DNA from: Uloborus plumipes
Taxonomy: Eukaryota; Arthropoda; Arachnida; Araneae; Uloboridae
Length of the DNA stretch: 64,000 nt
NCBI GenBank assembly: GCA_038373865.1
Contig: JAXGGA010005834.1
Coordinates: 1 to 64,000, forward strand
Direction: 5' to 3'
Shown in pieces: positions 33,513-45,487 of this stretch. The position numbers and the translations under genes were made by a program. Each line of letters opens with the position of its first letter. Position 1 is the stretch's first letter. Under the pieces are notes generated by a model. It had not been told where the DNA came from and made no database searches. It was given only the letters and a program-made list of their open reading frames with translations.

Positions 33513-34034
33513 GGATGCCACCACTTCAGCGGCAAATCAAGGAGTTGGCCATGGAGGGTTGAGGGCTGCAAAATATCACTTAGAACAAATAAATCAGCAA
33601 GTTACAGAATTCCTGAGAGCATGTATGACAATTCCTAAACTAAATGTAAAAATATTACTAAAAGAAAAGTTGGTAAATATAATGCGCTCAGTACGCACGC
33701 ATGCCTACCCTGCCCTCCAGAGTAATGGGAATCTCTAAAAAGATGCAAAAACTCTGTAAAATTTCACTAACCACTTAAACAGAAAGCAGCTACGTATGAA
33801 TTTTTGCAGAGGTGTCATTATCGTTTTGAGTGACACAAGAACACAAATCGTCAACAAGTTACAGTAAATAACTACGATGAAGCTTTTTTTTACAACATAA
33901 AACTAAGCTTAAGAAATTTTTATTATAGATAATCTCAGTTTGCAGGAATCCTCGGTGCTGTAAGTAAAAATTTCCTTTGGTTTTCAACTCGACAAAATTA
34001 TTTGTATTTATTTTATAAACTTTTGCATACATTT

Positions 34035-34855
34035 CAGGGCCCAATCCAGGATTTTTATCTTACTACCTATTTTTGTGAATATATTTAATTGTCATCCTAT
34101 TTTTGTGAATTTACTACTTCTTGTTCGCTATTTTTTCACAGCACATTTAAGTTATTTAATTTTGGACAAAAAACTCATGTCATTGTTACATTTATAATCA
34201 TCTTTTTAAATAATACAAAAAGAACTTACATTGTCAAAAAAAATTATCAATTGCTAACACCATAAAAAAAAGACTAATACTCAAAAGAAGAAAATAAAAA
34301 AAATAAAAACAAAGTAATAACAGCCTGCAACTTGCAGTCTTTAACGTTTGACATAATAATCTTTATGTCTGGAACCTCAGTAGCTGGTCAACCTCGTTTT
34401 GACATGATTTCAATTAAAAAATCAACTAAATTAAACACTTAATTAATAATGTAGCACGTATTCAAAAACTCGCGACGCACATGGTTTGATCGGCGATGTA
34501 AACAATGGACGCCTCGGCCGGCGCTTCATTTCAGTTCGTTCCGTTCGACATCGTCTTTAGTAATAACTTCATTTCACAACGCGGAAATGCCGATAGTAGT
34601 GGAGCAAAGGAAAACGCATTCAATGGGAAGTCCCCGGAATTTCGTCAAAATACTTCTTTTTCCGACCATTTTTTTAAACAATCTTTGTGAAGGTACCGGT
34701 TTTTATTTAGAATGATTTAAGATGCCGATTTTTTATGTAATTTTTGTGAAGGTGCCGTTTTTATTACTTTATTTTTGTGAAGGTACCGTTTTTATTATTT
34801 TATTTTTGTGAAGGTACCGATAAACGGTAGTAAAATCGGCCTGCATTGGGCCCTG
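34035..34855. mobile_element. hAT-like element with GTGAAGGTACCG repeats
   Basis: Ends CAGGGCCCAATCCAGG and CTGCATTGGGCCCTG. Near the right end, ATTTTTGTGAAGGTACCG-type units recur four times (about 34684-34820); the left end has the related TATTTTTGTGAA. The flanking 8-mers only partly agree (CATTT). The short frame starting MDASAGASFQFVPFD (34505-34690) is not recognised. In an intron of the Emi1-like gene. A partial relative is at 45960-46090. Confidence 0.7.
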
Positions 34856-35557
34856 CATTTAAGAAAAACTAATTAATATTCCCTATTAGGACTTATACTA
34901 GGGAAAACTAAAATGTTAAACGGGGCTTTATGAGAAATAGATTTTAGTTAACCCTTTGAAGCAGAAATTGGACACTGGTGTCAACCACAGAACAAAACAC
35001 CAATTTCTCATGCATATTTTACTTATTACGCAGAAAGGGGCACCGTCGTCCTGCACTGTATTTCATAACCAGAAAATTATTAAAATGCTAAATAAATTAC
35101 TTTCCCCTTATTTTGACAAAAATTAATACAGAATATTTCACAAAGTGTAAACAAAACGCCGATTAAAAATTCTGCATCAGAGGGTTAAGTGAAATTTTGG
35201 AAAATATTGCGGGAATTGCAATCTTGCGTCCCAGAGCAATCTGTTGATTTTTAACAAAGGGAAACGAAAATTAACTTTCTTTCCAAAGTTTAACGAGTAC
35301 AACATGGTTGGTTCTCAACAGAAATTATTGAACTTGGGTGAAACTAGCCCAATTTTTTAAACCAGTGATTTGACCATCGTCCATGGTTTAGAAAATTGGG
35401 CCAGTCCAACGGCCCTATGACACCACTTGAGATTTTATGTAAAATAAAATTTACGTACACTTCTTAATCATTATTTGACAAAATTGTGTTTCAGAAATCA
35501 CGAGATATATCTATTAAAAACTACTCTTTCGCATAAGAAAAATTATGAAATACTTAC

Positions 35558-36303
35558 TTTGTTTGGACCAAAAACAGCCCTTTTTCTTTGCTTTAAGTAT
35601 ATATTCCTTCGTTCATTGGCCAATTTATCTTCCATTACTATCTCTCTCCAAGAATTACTTACAAAACTAACATTACATACTTCCTTAGCAGAAAGATGTG
35701 AGAGAATTTGGGATAAAATTAAGTAACAATTCATTTCTTTTAATTCTAATAAAATATCAACATTGGATTTGTTAGACACATTATCAAAACCTTTTCTCGT
35801 TGCAACTGAATTCAAACCGCGATTGCTTTCTTCAACTGTTTTAGTATCATGTTTGGATTTTTCAATGCTTAAACAGGATAGGCTAGAATCTTTTTCAAGA
35901 ATATTGTCCTTGATTGAAAGATAGCTGCTGTACGATAAAATACTTGATTTTTCATTAGCATTCTTAAATGCACTAGTTTCGTATTCTGAGTTAGACAAAG
36001 TACTTAAAGCAGCACATTGAATTCCACTGTCATTTTGAGATGAGGTAGTAAGATCACATTTTAGCGCACTAGTATTCATAAATAAGTTCCTAACTGCATT
36101 TCTTCCATTTTGCTGTTCTTTACAGGGACTTTTATTATTGCTAGCATCATTTAACTCATAAAGGTATTCGGTAAATACTTTCTTAACAGGTAAAAGTTCT
36201 TTGATTGGGGACAAAGCATGCTTTGGCAATTCAGGAGTAATATGTTTCCTAAAAATGCCTCTTTCATTCAATTTTGGAAGGGGAGTACTTGTAGACAGGA
36301 ATC
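35558..36303 (-). CDS. Emi1/Rca1-like APC/C inhibitor, F-box exon
   Basis: A 746-bp exon read on the minus strand from acceptor TTTTTCAG (36304) to donor AAA/GTAAGT (35558). It enters in phase 1 and leaves in phase 0. The first ~170 residues are Ser/Asn-rich, low-complexity linker beginning FLSTSTPLPKLNERG, with SPIKELLPVKKVF. The last ~65 residues are an F-box-like segment: NCYLILSQILSHLSAKEVCN, then VSNSWREIVMEDKLANERR. F-box proteins join SCF ubiquitin ligases through Skp1; in Emi1 the F-box sits just before the APC/C-inhibiting zinc region, as here. The extra codons upstream of 36303 on this frame are intron. The 5' coding exon was not found. Confidence 0.85.
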
Positions 36304-36861
36304 CTGAAAAATAAACAATACATAATGTAGATACCAAAAGCAAATTTAGAGTAAAATTTAGAAATATATCCAAAGGAAAAACACAGAGCAGCCTTCATGG
36401 CAGAAAAATCTTTGAAATTTTACATGCCCTGATGGCCATGTTTGTTTAAACTTTACATCTACAAATAAAATTTTTACAAGACTAGTTTTTTTCTTTAGTA
36501 TCAAAATATTTGAATTTGTTACATAGCATTATGCAGACAAAAAATAATATAACATATTAGCTATATATGACCACTTGTTCTACGGACGGGAGTCAGGTTT
36601 TAATTCTGCACCTTTGGTTGTGTGTGAGGCTAGTGTTGGTTGGCAACATGTCCATTTGTGATGTCAAGTTGAAATTTTCAATGTGCCAAAATCACAGACT
36701 TGGCAATATGTTCACAATTTTGTTACTCTAAAGATTTCCCTGAAGGGAAACTTATCAATGGCCTGAAAGTTTCATATGATGGCTGGACAGTTAAAAAGTG
36801 CTTTAAGGTAAACTTTCTCCTCCAGGCAGTTCCTACACGATTTTTAAGTTATGGTACCATC
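36304..36861 (-). other. Intron upstream of the F-box exon
   Basis: No recognised exon or repeat. The missing first exon(s) of the Emi1-like gene must lie at higher coordinates. Confidence 0.4.
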
Positions 36862-38662
36862 CAGTGTTTCTTTTAGGCATCTCCCACGGGGGGAGGGCAC
36901 TGCCCTCTCGGAGAAAGTCAACTGCCCCTCCCTGGGGGAAATCTCAGTTTGCACTAACTTAACTTAACTAATTGCACTAACTAAAACTTAAAAGAAATAA
37001 ATCAATAAAGTGAAAATAATCAATAAACAAACAAGTAAAAAAAAGTATAAAAATAAATGAAAGCTTTAAAACATACAGGGACCGCGCTAAGGATTTTAAG
37101 TTGTTAGCCAGTAAAAAAGCCAAATTTCAAAAGTCTTAGCCAAACTTCAAGAGTTTTAATCAAAGAATTTTAATTGTTTGTTTTTTTAATGTAATAAGTG
37201 TATTTTTCCCCCAAGTGAAAATTTCTGACAATTTTCCATTCGCCAATACTTTAGCCAAATCAGAATTTTTTTCGCCGAATTTTCTATTTTATAGCATTTG
37301 GCGAGGTGGCGAACGCTTAGCGCGGCCCCTGACATATATTGCATTTGTGTGTGTGTGGGGGGGGGGGGGGGGGAGGGAATCAAAGATGGCCAGCAATTGT
37401 ATCTTAGGACATCAGTTTCGGAAAAATACCGGGAAAGAATTTGCGAACCTTATCCTTCTTCCATTGACATCAAAATCGCCTACAGTTGAGCTTTTTGTTT
37501 TGAAAGTGGGGGGGGGGGGGATATCAATTTCAGAACACTTCCAAGGAGAGTCCTGAATTGCATTAATGTTATAAAAGAGAGTAAAGAAATGCGTTTTTAG
37601 GACTTCAATTTTTAAAAATCTAATTTTTCTCAAAGATGGTTTATGATGCCTAATTTTCGAAATCATAGGAGAGGGGAGTCCGTGGACCTTATCCTTTCTC
37701 TTATCGACCAAAAATGACTTACTATTGCGATTCCGGGATTTCAATCTCAAAAATTTTAAAAGGTAAAGTCCAAAACCCATCCCTTTCTCTGATGCCATCA
37801 TAATGCACTACAATTGTGTTTTAATGTTTCAATTTCAAAAACTTTTTCTGGGTAGAGTTCCGAACTCAAACCCTAACGTCATCAGAGATGGCTTACATTT
37901 TCTTTTTCAGCACTTCAATTTCGTAAAAGTTCCAAAAAAGTTTCACAAACAACATTTACCTCCCCTATCTCATCTAACATAGCTTATAATTTCACGTTTA
38001 TGACTTAACTTTGACTTTATTTTACTGAAGAGAGTTTCAAAACCTGTCCCTCTCTCTAACTTCATCAAACATACCAACAATTGCGTTTTTAGGCCTTCAG
38101 TTTGCAAAAAAAAAAATCTGAGGGAGAGTCCGTGACCCCTTCCTCTAGTTATAGGGGCCTTACATTAAATATCATCGCAGATGACCTACAATTGGTTATT
38201 TAGAGCAAAGATACTCAGGTCTTTGTTTAGAGCTCCAGTATCGAAATATTTTGAGGGTGGTGTCTTGAACTTCATCCCTTACCGAATGTCATCAACGATC
38301 CTATACATATGTGCATTTAGGGCTTTAAGTTGGGAATTTTTGCTGGCGGAGTGCCTCTGAATTCCCCATAACGTTTTTAAATGTCTAACAAAATTTGGTT
38401 TTTGGAGTTTCAATTTCGAAAAATTAACAGGCGGAGAACTAAGTTTTTCACACATTTATTGAGGGTTGGCCAAATGTATTGAAATCCAGTCAGCTTTTGT
38501 TTTTGGAGGAGGTCATTATAAGTTAGCGGGGAGGAGGGCAAAACTACAATTTTAGATCTGAAATTTAGTGGGAGGGTGCAAATTTATCGAAAAAAGTATC
38601 TTTTTGCCCCTCCGGATTCTCAAAGCGGCCCCTTCGGAACAAAATATCCGAAAGAAACACTG
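36862..38662. mobile_element. hAT element with ~110-bp tandem repeats
   Basis: 1801 bp, ends CAGTGTTTCTTTTAGGC and CCGAAAGAAACACTG, with GTACCATC duplicated exactly outside (36854-36861 and 38663-38670). The interior, about 37400-38480, is a degenerate tandem array of ~110-bp units built on TTCAATTTC-AAAA, GAGAGT-CC and GATGNCNTACAATTG. There is no transposase. A smaller hAT element is inserted at 37076-37331. Confidence 0.88.
37076..37331. mobile_element. Nested hAT MITE
   Basis: 256 bp with ends CAGGGACCGCGCTAAGG and CGCTTAGCGCGGCCCCTG. ACATA is shared by both flanks. Inserted in the larger hAT element. Confidence 0.75.
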
Positions 38663-38670
38663 GTACCATC

Positions 38671-39796
38671 TGCATTGATAGTCATTCAACAGAAGTGTTG
38701 GGTTCTGAGTCTGGAAATGGTCTTGGTAGGGCAGCTTGTCATATATAACCTGTCAGCACTGAAACTACATAACTGATGTTCTTACAGTTTGTATCTAGTC
38801 ATGTGAGGCCAGCCCCTTAACCCCTCTATTACCGCTGTCGACAATTGTGAGTTTGACAAGAATGATATCATACATTTTAGTTAATAATTTTTTTTAATAA
38901 TGTTTATATGATATAATATGACAAAGGGAGGAGATTGGGTAAAGTGTGATACAGCAATAAAGGGGGAGAATTGGACTTAAATATGTTGGGGAGAAAAAAA
39001 GACAGCCATGGACAAGCCCTCATACATAAAATATCAGATACTAGAGGCATTTGGCCATCGACTTGCTGAAGTTTTTCAGCTGCAGATTTCATCTTGCGAG
39101 GAAAACTGGTCAGAGTTTAACCAGATGTCTTTGCATGGCAATTACAATGGCCCACCATTAGTGATAGTATGCAATATAGGTACGCATGAGATACAACTTT
39201 TTTTTGCTGTTTGCAAGCAAACAACCTGTTTTTCATTGAGTTTTTGACAAGTAAATTTTCTTAATCAACTTGCAGTTTTCATCACAACCCTTGAAACGGT
39301 TTTCTGGCCTTTGCTATAGTTGTTACTTCCTTCCACAAAAATTTTTCTTGTAATTGCAGCTCTTGAACACTTAAAACTTGAAAAACTCTGGTCTTGTCGG
39401 GATAATTTATTAGGACTATCCCAAGTATTTTACTCCCAAATCTGTCCACTGAATGTTTTGAGTGTGCCTTTTTATTTAAGGTCCAAATTTTACTTGTATA
39501 AAGCTAACAGTCAAATCTCAAATGTTTTCTTAACTTAAAGAAGCATTACTGACTACTTTAATATTGTTACTAATTTTTGCTCCAAACGTATTTTTGTCAT
39601 TAATTATAGCAAATTATTATAATTCATCTTCAAAAGTTATACTATCTAAAAACTTATCTTTTTAAGTCTAGGCCCAAATTTGATGATTGTGAAAGGTATA
39701 ACTACAATGAGGCAAGTTTTAATACTAGCAAATTAAAAAAAGAAAAGGTTCTTGTTGAAAATTATGCCAGCATATTCAAAGACAAACATTAGAGGG
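38671..39796. other. Spacer with an unassigned open stretch
   Basis: A plus-strand frame at 39008-39190 reads MDKPSYIKYQILEAFGHRL and on to NGPPLVIVCNIG before GTACGC. It could be an exon, but the minus strand has a competing open reading and I recognise neither. Otherwise AT-rich spacer. Confidence 0.3.
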
Positions 39797-40499
39797 CAAT
39801 TCCACGCTGTCGGACGTAAGAATTGCACAAAATTTGCTTTAAAAAACAATAAATTTTAAAACTGACCAAAATATTTTTTTACATACTTCCCCATGTATGT
39901 AGAATTATCAACCATGAAAAGAATTTCTGATAAAACATTTTATTTAAACAAAACAAATTTCAATTTATGGTGTCGGACATATGAGCTGAATCTGAAAAAT
40001 GAGACTTGCAAAACTAAAATCTAAGATTCAGGTCAATGGCTTAATCTGTAATATTGTAACTACTTTTATGCCAAAGAACAATGATGAAAGATAAATAACA
40101 CAAAAAAATTTTCAATTTCAGAAGTATTAAGACTTGAAATATGGAATTTGGTATTGGTATCGGACGTAAATAAAAGTTTTAAATACAAAGTTAAACTAAT
40201 TTTATTTTTGTTCGAATATTGAATAATATGGTAACGGACAATACATGAGATATTTTTCAATATTACACTTTAAATATTTTCATTAAACGTAAATTGTCCC
40301 CGACTTCCAAATGGGATAGGCGAAAATTTTTTAAAAATAATATTTTCTTTCAAACACAAAATCTTATCCTGCTTCCTTTGGCTGTTTAAAGTGACCTTCT
40401 GCCCTATGCATCAGAGACTTCATTCTCTTCATGATTTAATTGAGTAATGCATCCTGGGTATGGGACGGACCGACTCATACAGAACAATAACCCAGTCAT

Positions 40500-41400
40500 T
40501 CACTTTAAGATTTGAAATAAAATCCATATCTTCAAATTCATCGGATATATCACTGTAACAACATAAGTCTTAAATGTTTTTGAAGAAGAAGTTTCTGAAA
40601 TACAAATTTCATTGGTGGAAATTGCTTTTTGAATACTTGGAACTACAAGGATTTTCTCCAAATATTGGAGCAAAGTTGCAGAACCCTGCATAATTTCTTC
40701 AGATGATTTGTAGTGTACTTGCACGTCTTTAATTAATGACGAAGCCATAGATGCATCCTCTCGTGATGTACTGATGAACACCTTTCCTGCTTTTACATTC
40801 CTCCAGACAGTTCATTTTATTGTACCACCTATGCCGCCGACAACCCCTTTCCCATGGAACGTTGTGAAAAAATCCCAGATTAATTTCACATAGCACTTCT
40901 GTTCAAATAAATAATACAGTCGACGCTCGTTATAACGACCACACGTTATAAGGACCATCCTAATATAACGACCGGTGAGAAAACCCCCAACTGTATCCCA
41001 ATATACTCTACGTTCTACCTCTTATAGCGACCACTCGTTATAAAGACCGTTTTCTGTAGGACGGAGACGGTCGTTATATCGAGCGTTGACTGTAATTGCA
41101 AAATAAATATCTTGGCTTTAAAATGTAATCAAAAAGCTAACTTACTAATTTATGAACAGTAATTTTAGTGTGATCTAAAGCATCAGAAATTATGGCAAAA
41201 CTTTAGCAATTTCTTTGGAAATCCATGCTCAAGCTGAAAAAACTATGGCTTGGGCATATGCCCGATGTGCGGATGAAATCTCATTTTGCTGTAAAATTGC
41301 AGCATTTTCAGAAAAATCAAGCTTCATTATTACAACATTTTCCCCATTGACTACTTGATATTTTAACTGCTCAAAAGTCTTAGCTTGCTCTCATTTAACT
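40500..41400 (-). pseudogene. DFAEN-type transposon protein (broken)
   Basis: On the minus strand one segment reads VIMKLDFSENAAILQQNEIS and then SAHRAYAQAIVFSA (about 41375-41240). After the inserted MITE, a second reads VVGGIGGTIK, a stop, TVWRNVKAGKVFISTSRED and SSEEIMQGSATLLQ (about 40850-40500). From memory, proteins with DFAENY...EIQSAHW and HGKG.VDG(V/I)GGT.KR.VW are repeated in many arthropod and cnidarian genomes and behave like transposases; the Asp of DFAEN may be catalytic. Several stops and the MITE insertion show this copy is dead. The family name is not known to me. Confidence 0.6.
40917..41092. mobile_element. pogo/Tigger-like MITE, copy 3
   Basis: 176 bp, inverted relative to copies 1 and 2, with CAGTCGACGCTCG and CGAGCGTTGACTG ends and TA on both sides. 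Inserted in the decayed DFAEN-type gene. Confidence 0.9.
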
Positions 41401-42262
41401 TATGTGTGAAGGAGAAAATTTCATTTATGTTTTACCAGTTCCCCAAAAGCCTCTATAAGTACTAATTACTTGTATTTTTGACATTTTATCATCGCCTTTT
41501 CGCCACTGAAACTAAAGTATTGAGGTAGATTGGATTAATCTATTTCCTGATTTAGAAGAAATATTTTAAAGAAAGAACAATTATTAATAACAACATTTTT
41601 AATGACTACAGTGCAAAAAAATGAGATTACTAGTCCCTCACCTCTTCTTTGACAATTTAGAGCAATCCCATAACTAGAACAAGGTGTCGAATGAAAAAAA
41701 TTTGGTGTCGGACATAATTTTTTTCTTACGTCCGACACTATGAAAAAACAAAATACTATTGTTTTGAATTTTGATTGGATTGCACATTTTCAACAGTAAT
41801 TGATGTTCTTGTTTGCAGGTAAAATGTTTTTTAAAATATTCCATCTAATTTTATACAGCAAACATTTAGGTAATTTGGTGTCGGACGTAATTTTGTCAAA
41901 GTGCCTATTATAAATAGGCTTCTACAGGAAAAAAAAAAATTCGGGTTTAATTTTTTATGCTACATTTGTTCTAGCGTGTTGTGGCAAGCATCTGAAGCAG
42001 TTATAATTTGAAAAATATTGCAGTTATGGTTTGAAATACTAAGTTCAACAAGTTATCAAAAAATGAGTTGTGGCAGCATGTCCATTATACCTTTGTTTAA
42101 AGCTCTTAAAGAATTAAAAAATCTCTTAAAGAATTAAACTGTTGTGATAATTTGTATTATTTTCTTACACTGCAACTCATAAGCTTTAATATGATACCAA
42201 ATTTGTGAGAAATTTTTTTTTGAAAAAATGGTCATCAGTTCCCCATTTCTGTGGAATTGCCC

Positions 42263-44655
42263 TAGAAGTTTACAGTTGCATTGCATTTTGAAGATTGGAG
42301 CAGGAATTTTTGTAAGAAATTTCAGAAAAGGAAAGGTTCTTATCATGAAAGAGAATTGGCTGTTTTGTATAAATGATCGCCTTTAGGATATTCGTTTATC
42401 CTCCCCCCCCCCCCCCTCCAGCTCCATATGAACGGTTAGAACACGAACATAATTATTTCAAGTACCATTTAATCTTCACTAATTTATTGAAATGTTTCAA
42501 TAACTCAACTCAATACTCTATATCGAGTTGTTGTACATAGAATATAATGAAGTAATTAACTAAAACCGCATATAGTCAATTCTATAATTTATACGAAGTC
42601 TCAAGTTGACACGACCGTCATATTTTAAAATATAAGTCGACAACATTCTACGTCGATTTAAAATTCAAAATTATAAACTATTATTTTATTTAATGAGGCA
42701 AGAGATGAAGTGTGGGCACCAAGTCACATGCTTACTACTTTAACTAACACTGACACACAAATCCCGCCAACAAGTGGCGCGCAACTGTACAGAATACATA
42801 AAAGCATATCAAACTCATAACTTCGTTTTCTGCTTAATATAGGGGTGAAATACCGTAAGAATCCCGCATATAAACATCAAACTGCTTTCTTTGTTAAGAA
42901 ATATATTAAAACACCAACATTAAGAATCTATAACATAATTGGGCGGGAGCGATAATGCTCTAAAATTGGACATAGTATACTTAAATCTAAATCATTTTTG
43001 ACAAAAGAGATAATTTTCAGTAAGATTTAAAGAAGAGAGAAGCTTTCCAGAAATTGTGGATGGTTAGAAACTTTTTAAACGTCGATACTGATCATAAGAT
43101 CAAAGAACTTTTTCTTTTGAAGTAATCAATAAAAAACAGAGTTTTACACTTTATTATTACCTTTGCGAAGTGATACAGATGCCATTTTATACCAACATTA
43201 ATAAAATCAAAAGAATAAGAAAAACTAAAAATTATTGCTCTTCGCGCGTAATCAAAATTCCCACATCAAATCATTTCGTAAATTTCTTATCTTTGGAATC
43301 CACCAATAGTGAATCAGAAGGACGGAAATCATGTCTTCTTCTTTACGCAAGGAAACGGAACGGAAATAAAAGTTTATTTTATTCTAATCAAAATTTTAAA
43401 TCTATAGCAAAATATCCAGAAGATATCGTGTGACGAAAAATGTTTTTCTCCTTTTAAGCCAAAATAATGTACATACATAATTTTTGAATTTTCGTATTTA
43501 CTGCGGCTTTGCTGCATGTGTTTATTTCATTTTACTTTTACTTTGACTTTCAATTTTTTTTTTCAGTTTTAGTTTTCAACTTTTGGTTCAAGGATGGTAT
43601 AAAATAAAGTTTGATTTGGGGAATGAGTTTATTTTAGAGGAAGAAAGTATTTTTAGAAGGTAAGAACAAAAAAATAAGTTGACTGTGTCAGTCCTTCAAA
43701 ATTTTTTGCATCAACGTTTTTCGAGGTATGTAAGTTTAAGAAACTGCTATAAAAATGATCACTTAAAATTTCAAGATAGAAGCATCGTTGAAGTTTAAGG
43801 TTAATCAAAGTTTTTGTTACATGTATCTACAATATTTTGAAGTTCCAGTTTTTTTTTGTAATTAATTTTCGTATGGTGTTTGATGTCATTTTTTCTATTG
43901 AACCAGAACCGACGGAGCTGTATGGCCATTTTCAAACCTCAAAACGTATTTTGTTTTTCCCTTGCGGCATATCGTAAATTTGTAATTCTGAATCTGTGTG
44001 TTCTCGTGCCATAAGAATTAAAATTATTTATCATTGCAGCAGCTTTTTTTTTCAAAACTTAAATGTTCATTTACTACATATAATTATCATTTATTTAATT
44101 TTAAGATAGCCCTCCTGTCACTTCACGGTTTGGTTTTTGACCTCCAAAACATGTTTTTGTCGTGTCAGTGACTAGTGGAAAACTCGATTGCTTCGAAAAC
44201 CTATCTTAAATACTGTTATTATTGACATTTTTTTACACATGATTTCCTGATGCTGAAAATTTGTTTAATTATAATGGTATGCATGACATCAATTTTGCTA
44301 ATCAGAAATTAAATTCAATAAATTTAAATTTTCTTTTAAATTTGTTGATGCAGAAATAGTTTCTGATCATGAACGTTGAACCTAGTTTTATTGCTTAATT
44401 TTTTTTCCACATCTCCACTTATTTTTCAGTGCTTCAAGTGTAATCTGTTCTAAATGATTAGTTAGAATATTCCAATTAATGTTTAATAGCTCATTAGTTT
44501 GAATTTTTTAAACTGTTATTATTGCTTACTGTGAATACCTACTAAAAGTGTACTTTTACTACTGTTCTAGTACCATTCAGAACAGGTATGGCAGTATAGT
44601 ACGCATTTGCTGTGGTTAATTCTAAAGCAAATTATTATATTTTTTCTTTTTGCAG
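42263..44655. other. Mostly unique spacer, possible promoter zone
   Basis: No repeat boundary. A C-run lies at 42402-42418. ATCCCGCCAACAAGTGGCGCGC (42761-42784) and GGGCGGGAGCG (about 42941) are the most GC-rich patches here and resemble E2F/Sp1-type sites, so a promoter could lie here; this is weak. An 87-codon frame at 43170-43433 (starting MIQMPFYTNINKIKRI) is unrecognised and may be chance. Confidence 0.3.
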
Positions 44656-44864
44656 ATAGAAGTTTGATCGAAATGGATAATTTAAAAGAAAAAGAAGTCT
44701 ACTTTAAAACTTTCTCATTTTGTTAAGACTGTCAGTGTTTGGCTGATGCAAAAGTTACCGAACACTAACAGTCTTAATGCCATGAGATGGACATTTTCAT
44801 CAATCATGTAGATGGTTGTCAGAAGCTGTTCCTGCATTTTCAAAATTAATGTACTGTATGTAAG
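44656..44864 (+). ncRNA. Exon-like unit A with conserved hairpin
   Basis: Bounded by an acceptor-like TTTTTCTTTTTGCAG and a donor-like AAG/GTAAGG. It contains the 75-nt hairpin 44713-44787. Units B (46271-46480) and C (50548-50768) are of similar length and share the hairpin. The most likely reading is an exon of a non-coding or short-peptide transcript running on the plus strand. A short frame with LSHFVKTVSVWLM is open through the hairpin in all three units but has no shared start codon. Confidence 0.5.
44713..44787 (+). ncRNA. microRNA-like hairpin A
   Basis: TTAAGACTGTCAGTGTTTGG pairs with CCGAACACTAACAGTCTTAA across a 15-nt loop. The stem is extended by TCTCAT/ATGAGA. The stem and loop sizes fit a pre-microRNA. 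Not recognised as a known family. Confidence 0.55.
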
Positions 44865-45229
44865 GTAAGGGTTCTTAATGATAGTTTTATAATATACTAC
44901 TAGTATTTATTTATTTATTTCTTTCAGAAAGCTCCTCCAAAAACATATGCATTTTAATACTATTATATTTTGAAACATAGTGTAGTTTTTCCTCCCCACT
45001 TTTGCATAAAAATAAGTTGGAGTTGAACAGCTCTTCTCAAACACAAAAAACCTGCTTAGAGATCTATCTAATATGGACAAACATGTAAATTCCATTCACA
45101 GAAAAATGTCAAAGTTTATTTTGTAAGTAATTTAATATGCTTTTAATTAATTATTTTTTTACAAAGCTTTCTGGTATTTATTCAGTTATCTCTTAGTAAC
45201 ATCTCTTGCTTTTGTGTGTTGCTTGTGTA

Positions 45230-45487
45230 TCATACTGCCTTGCAAAGTGCAAAAGTGGTATCTACAGTCGAGCTCAAACTGAGATAAAACTCTTTAAAGT
45301 TTTGCGCCTCCATGTATTTGATTCAGATGAAACTTTTCAGAATTTTTTAAAAAATATATATTTCCCGTTCTCAAATGACCATATAATTTTGTATTTGGGT
45401 AAAATACGTCACAAAGAGCCACCTGGTGGCGCTAACTCAATTTTGTTAAGTGCAGATACGACTTTTGTGCTTAGCACGGCAGCATAG
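45230..45487. mobile_element. MITE with CTCF-like motif, copy 1
   Basis: Starts TGCCTTGCAAAGTGCAAAAG and ends ACTTTTGTGCTTAGCACGGCA, imperfect inverted ends. It shares nearly all of its length with 58793-59044 (same orientation). The central part (CGTTCTCAAATGACCATATA, then CACAAAGAGCCACC) is almost invariant. CCACCTGGTGGCGCTA inside resembles the CTCF core. No coding frame. Confidence 0.7.

Larger units (their letters stand above)
39797..42262. mobile_element. Decayed DNA transposon with GGGCAATTCCAC ends
   Basis: Left GGGCAATTCCAC and right GTGGAATTGCCC are exact inverted ends, each flanked by TAGA, which may be a 4-bp target duplication. GTCGGACGTAA or close variants occur near both ends (39811, 41720, 41880) and once inside. 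A broken protein gene lies on the minus strand (40500-41400), and a 176-bp pogo-like MITE is inserted in it. Superfamily not assigned. Confidence 0.65.

Noticed and set aside
39008..39247. Possible exon MDKPSYIKYQIL...
   Set aside because: Composition is plausible but both strands are partly open, no family is recognised, and the splice evidence is only one GTACGC.
43170..43433. 87-codon frame in unique DNA
   Set aside because: Lys/Asn/Ser-rich, as expected from AT-rich sequence; no recognised motif.
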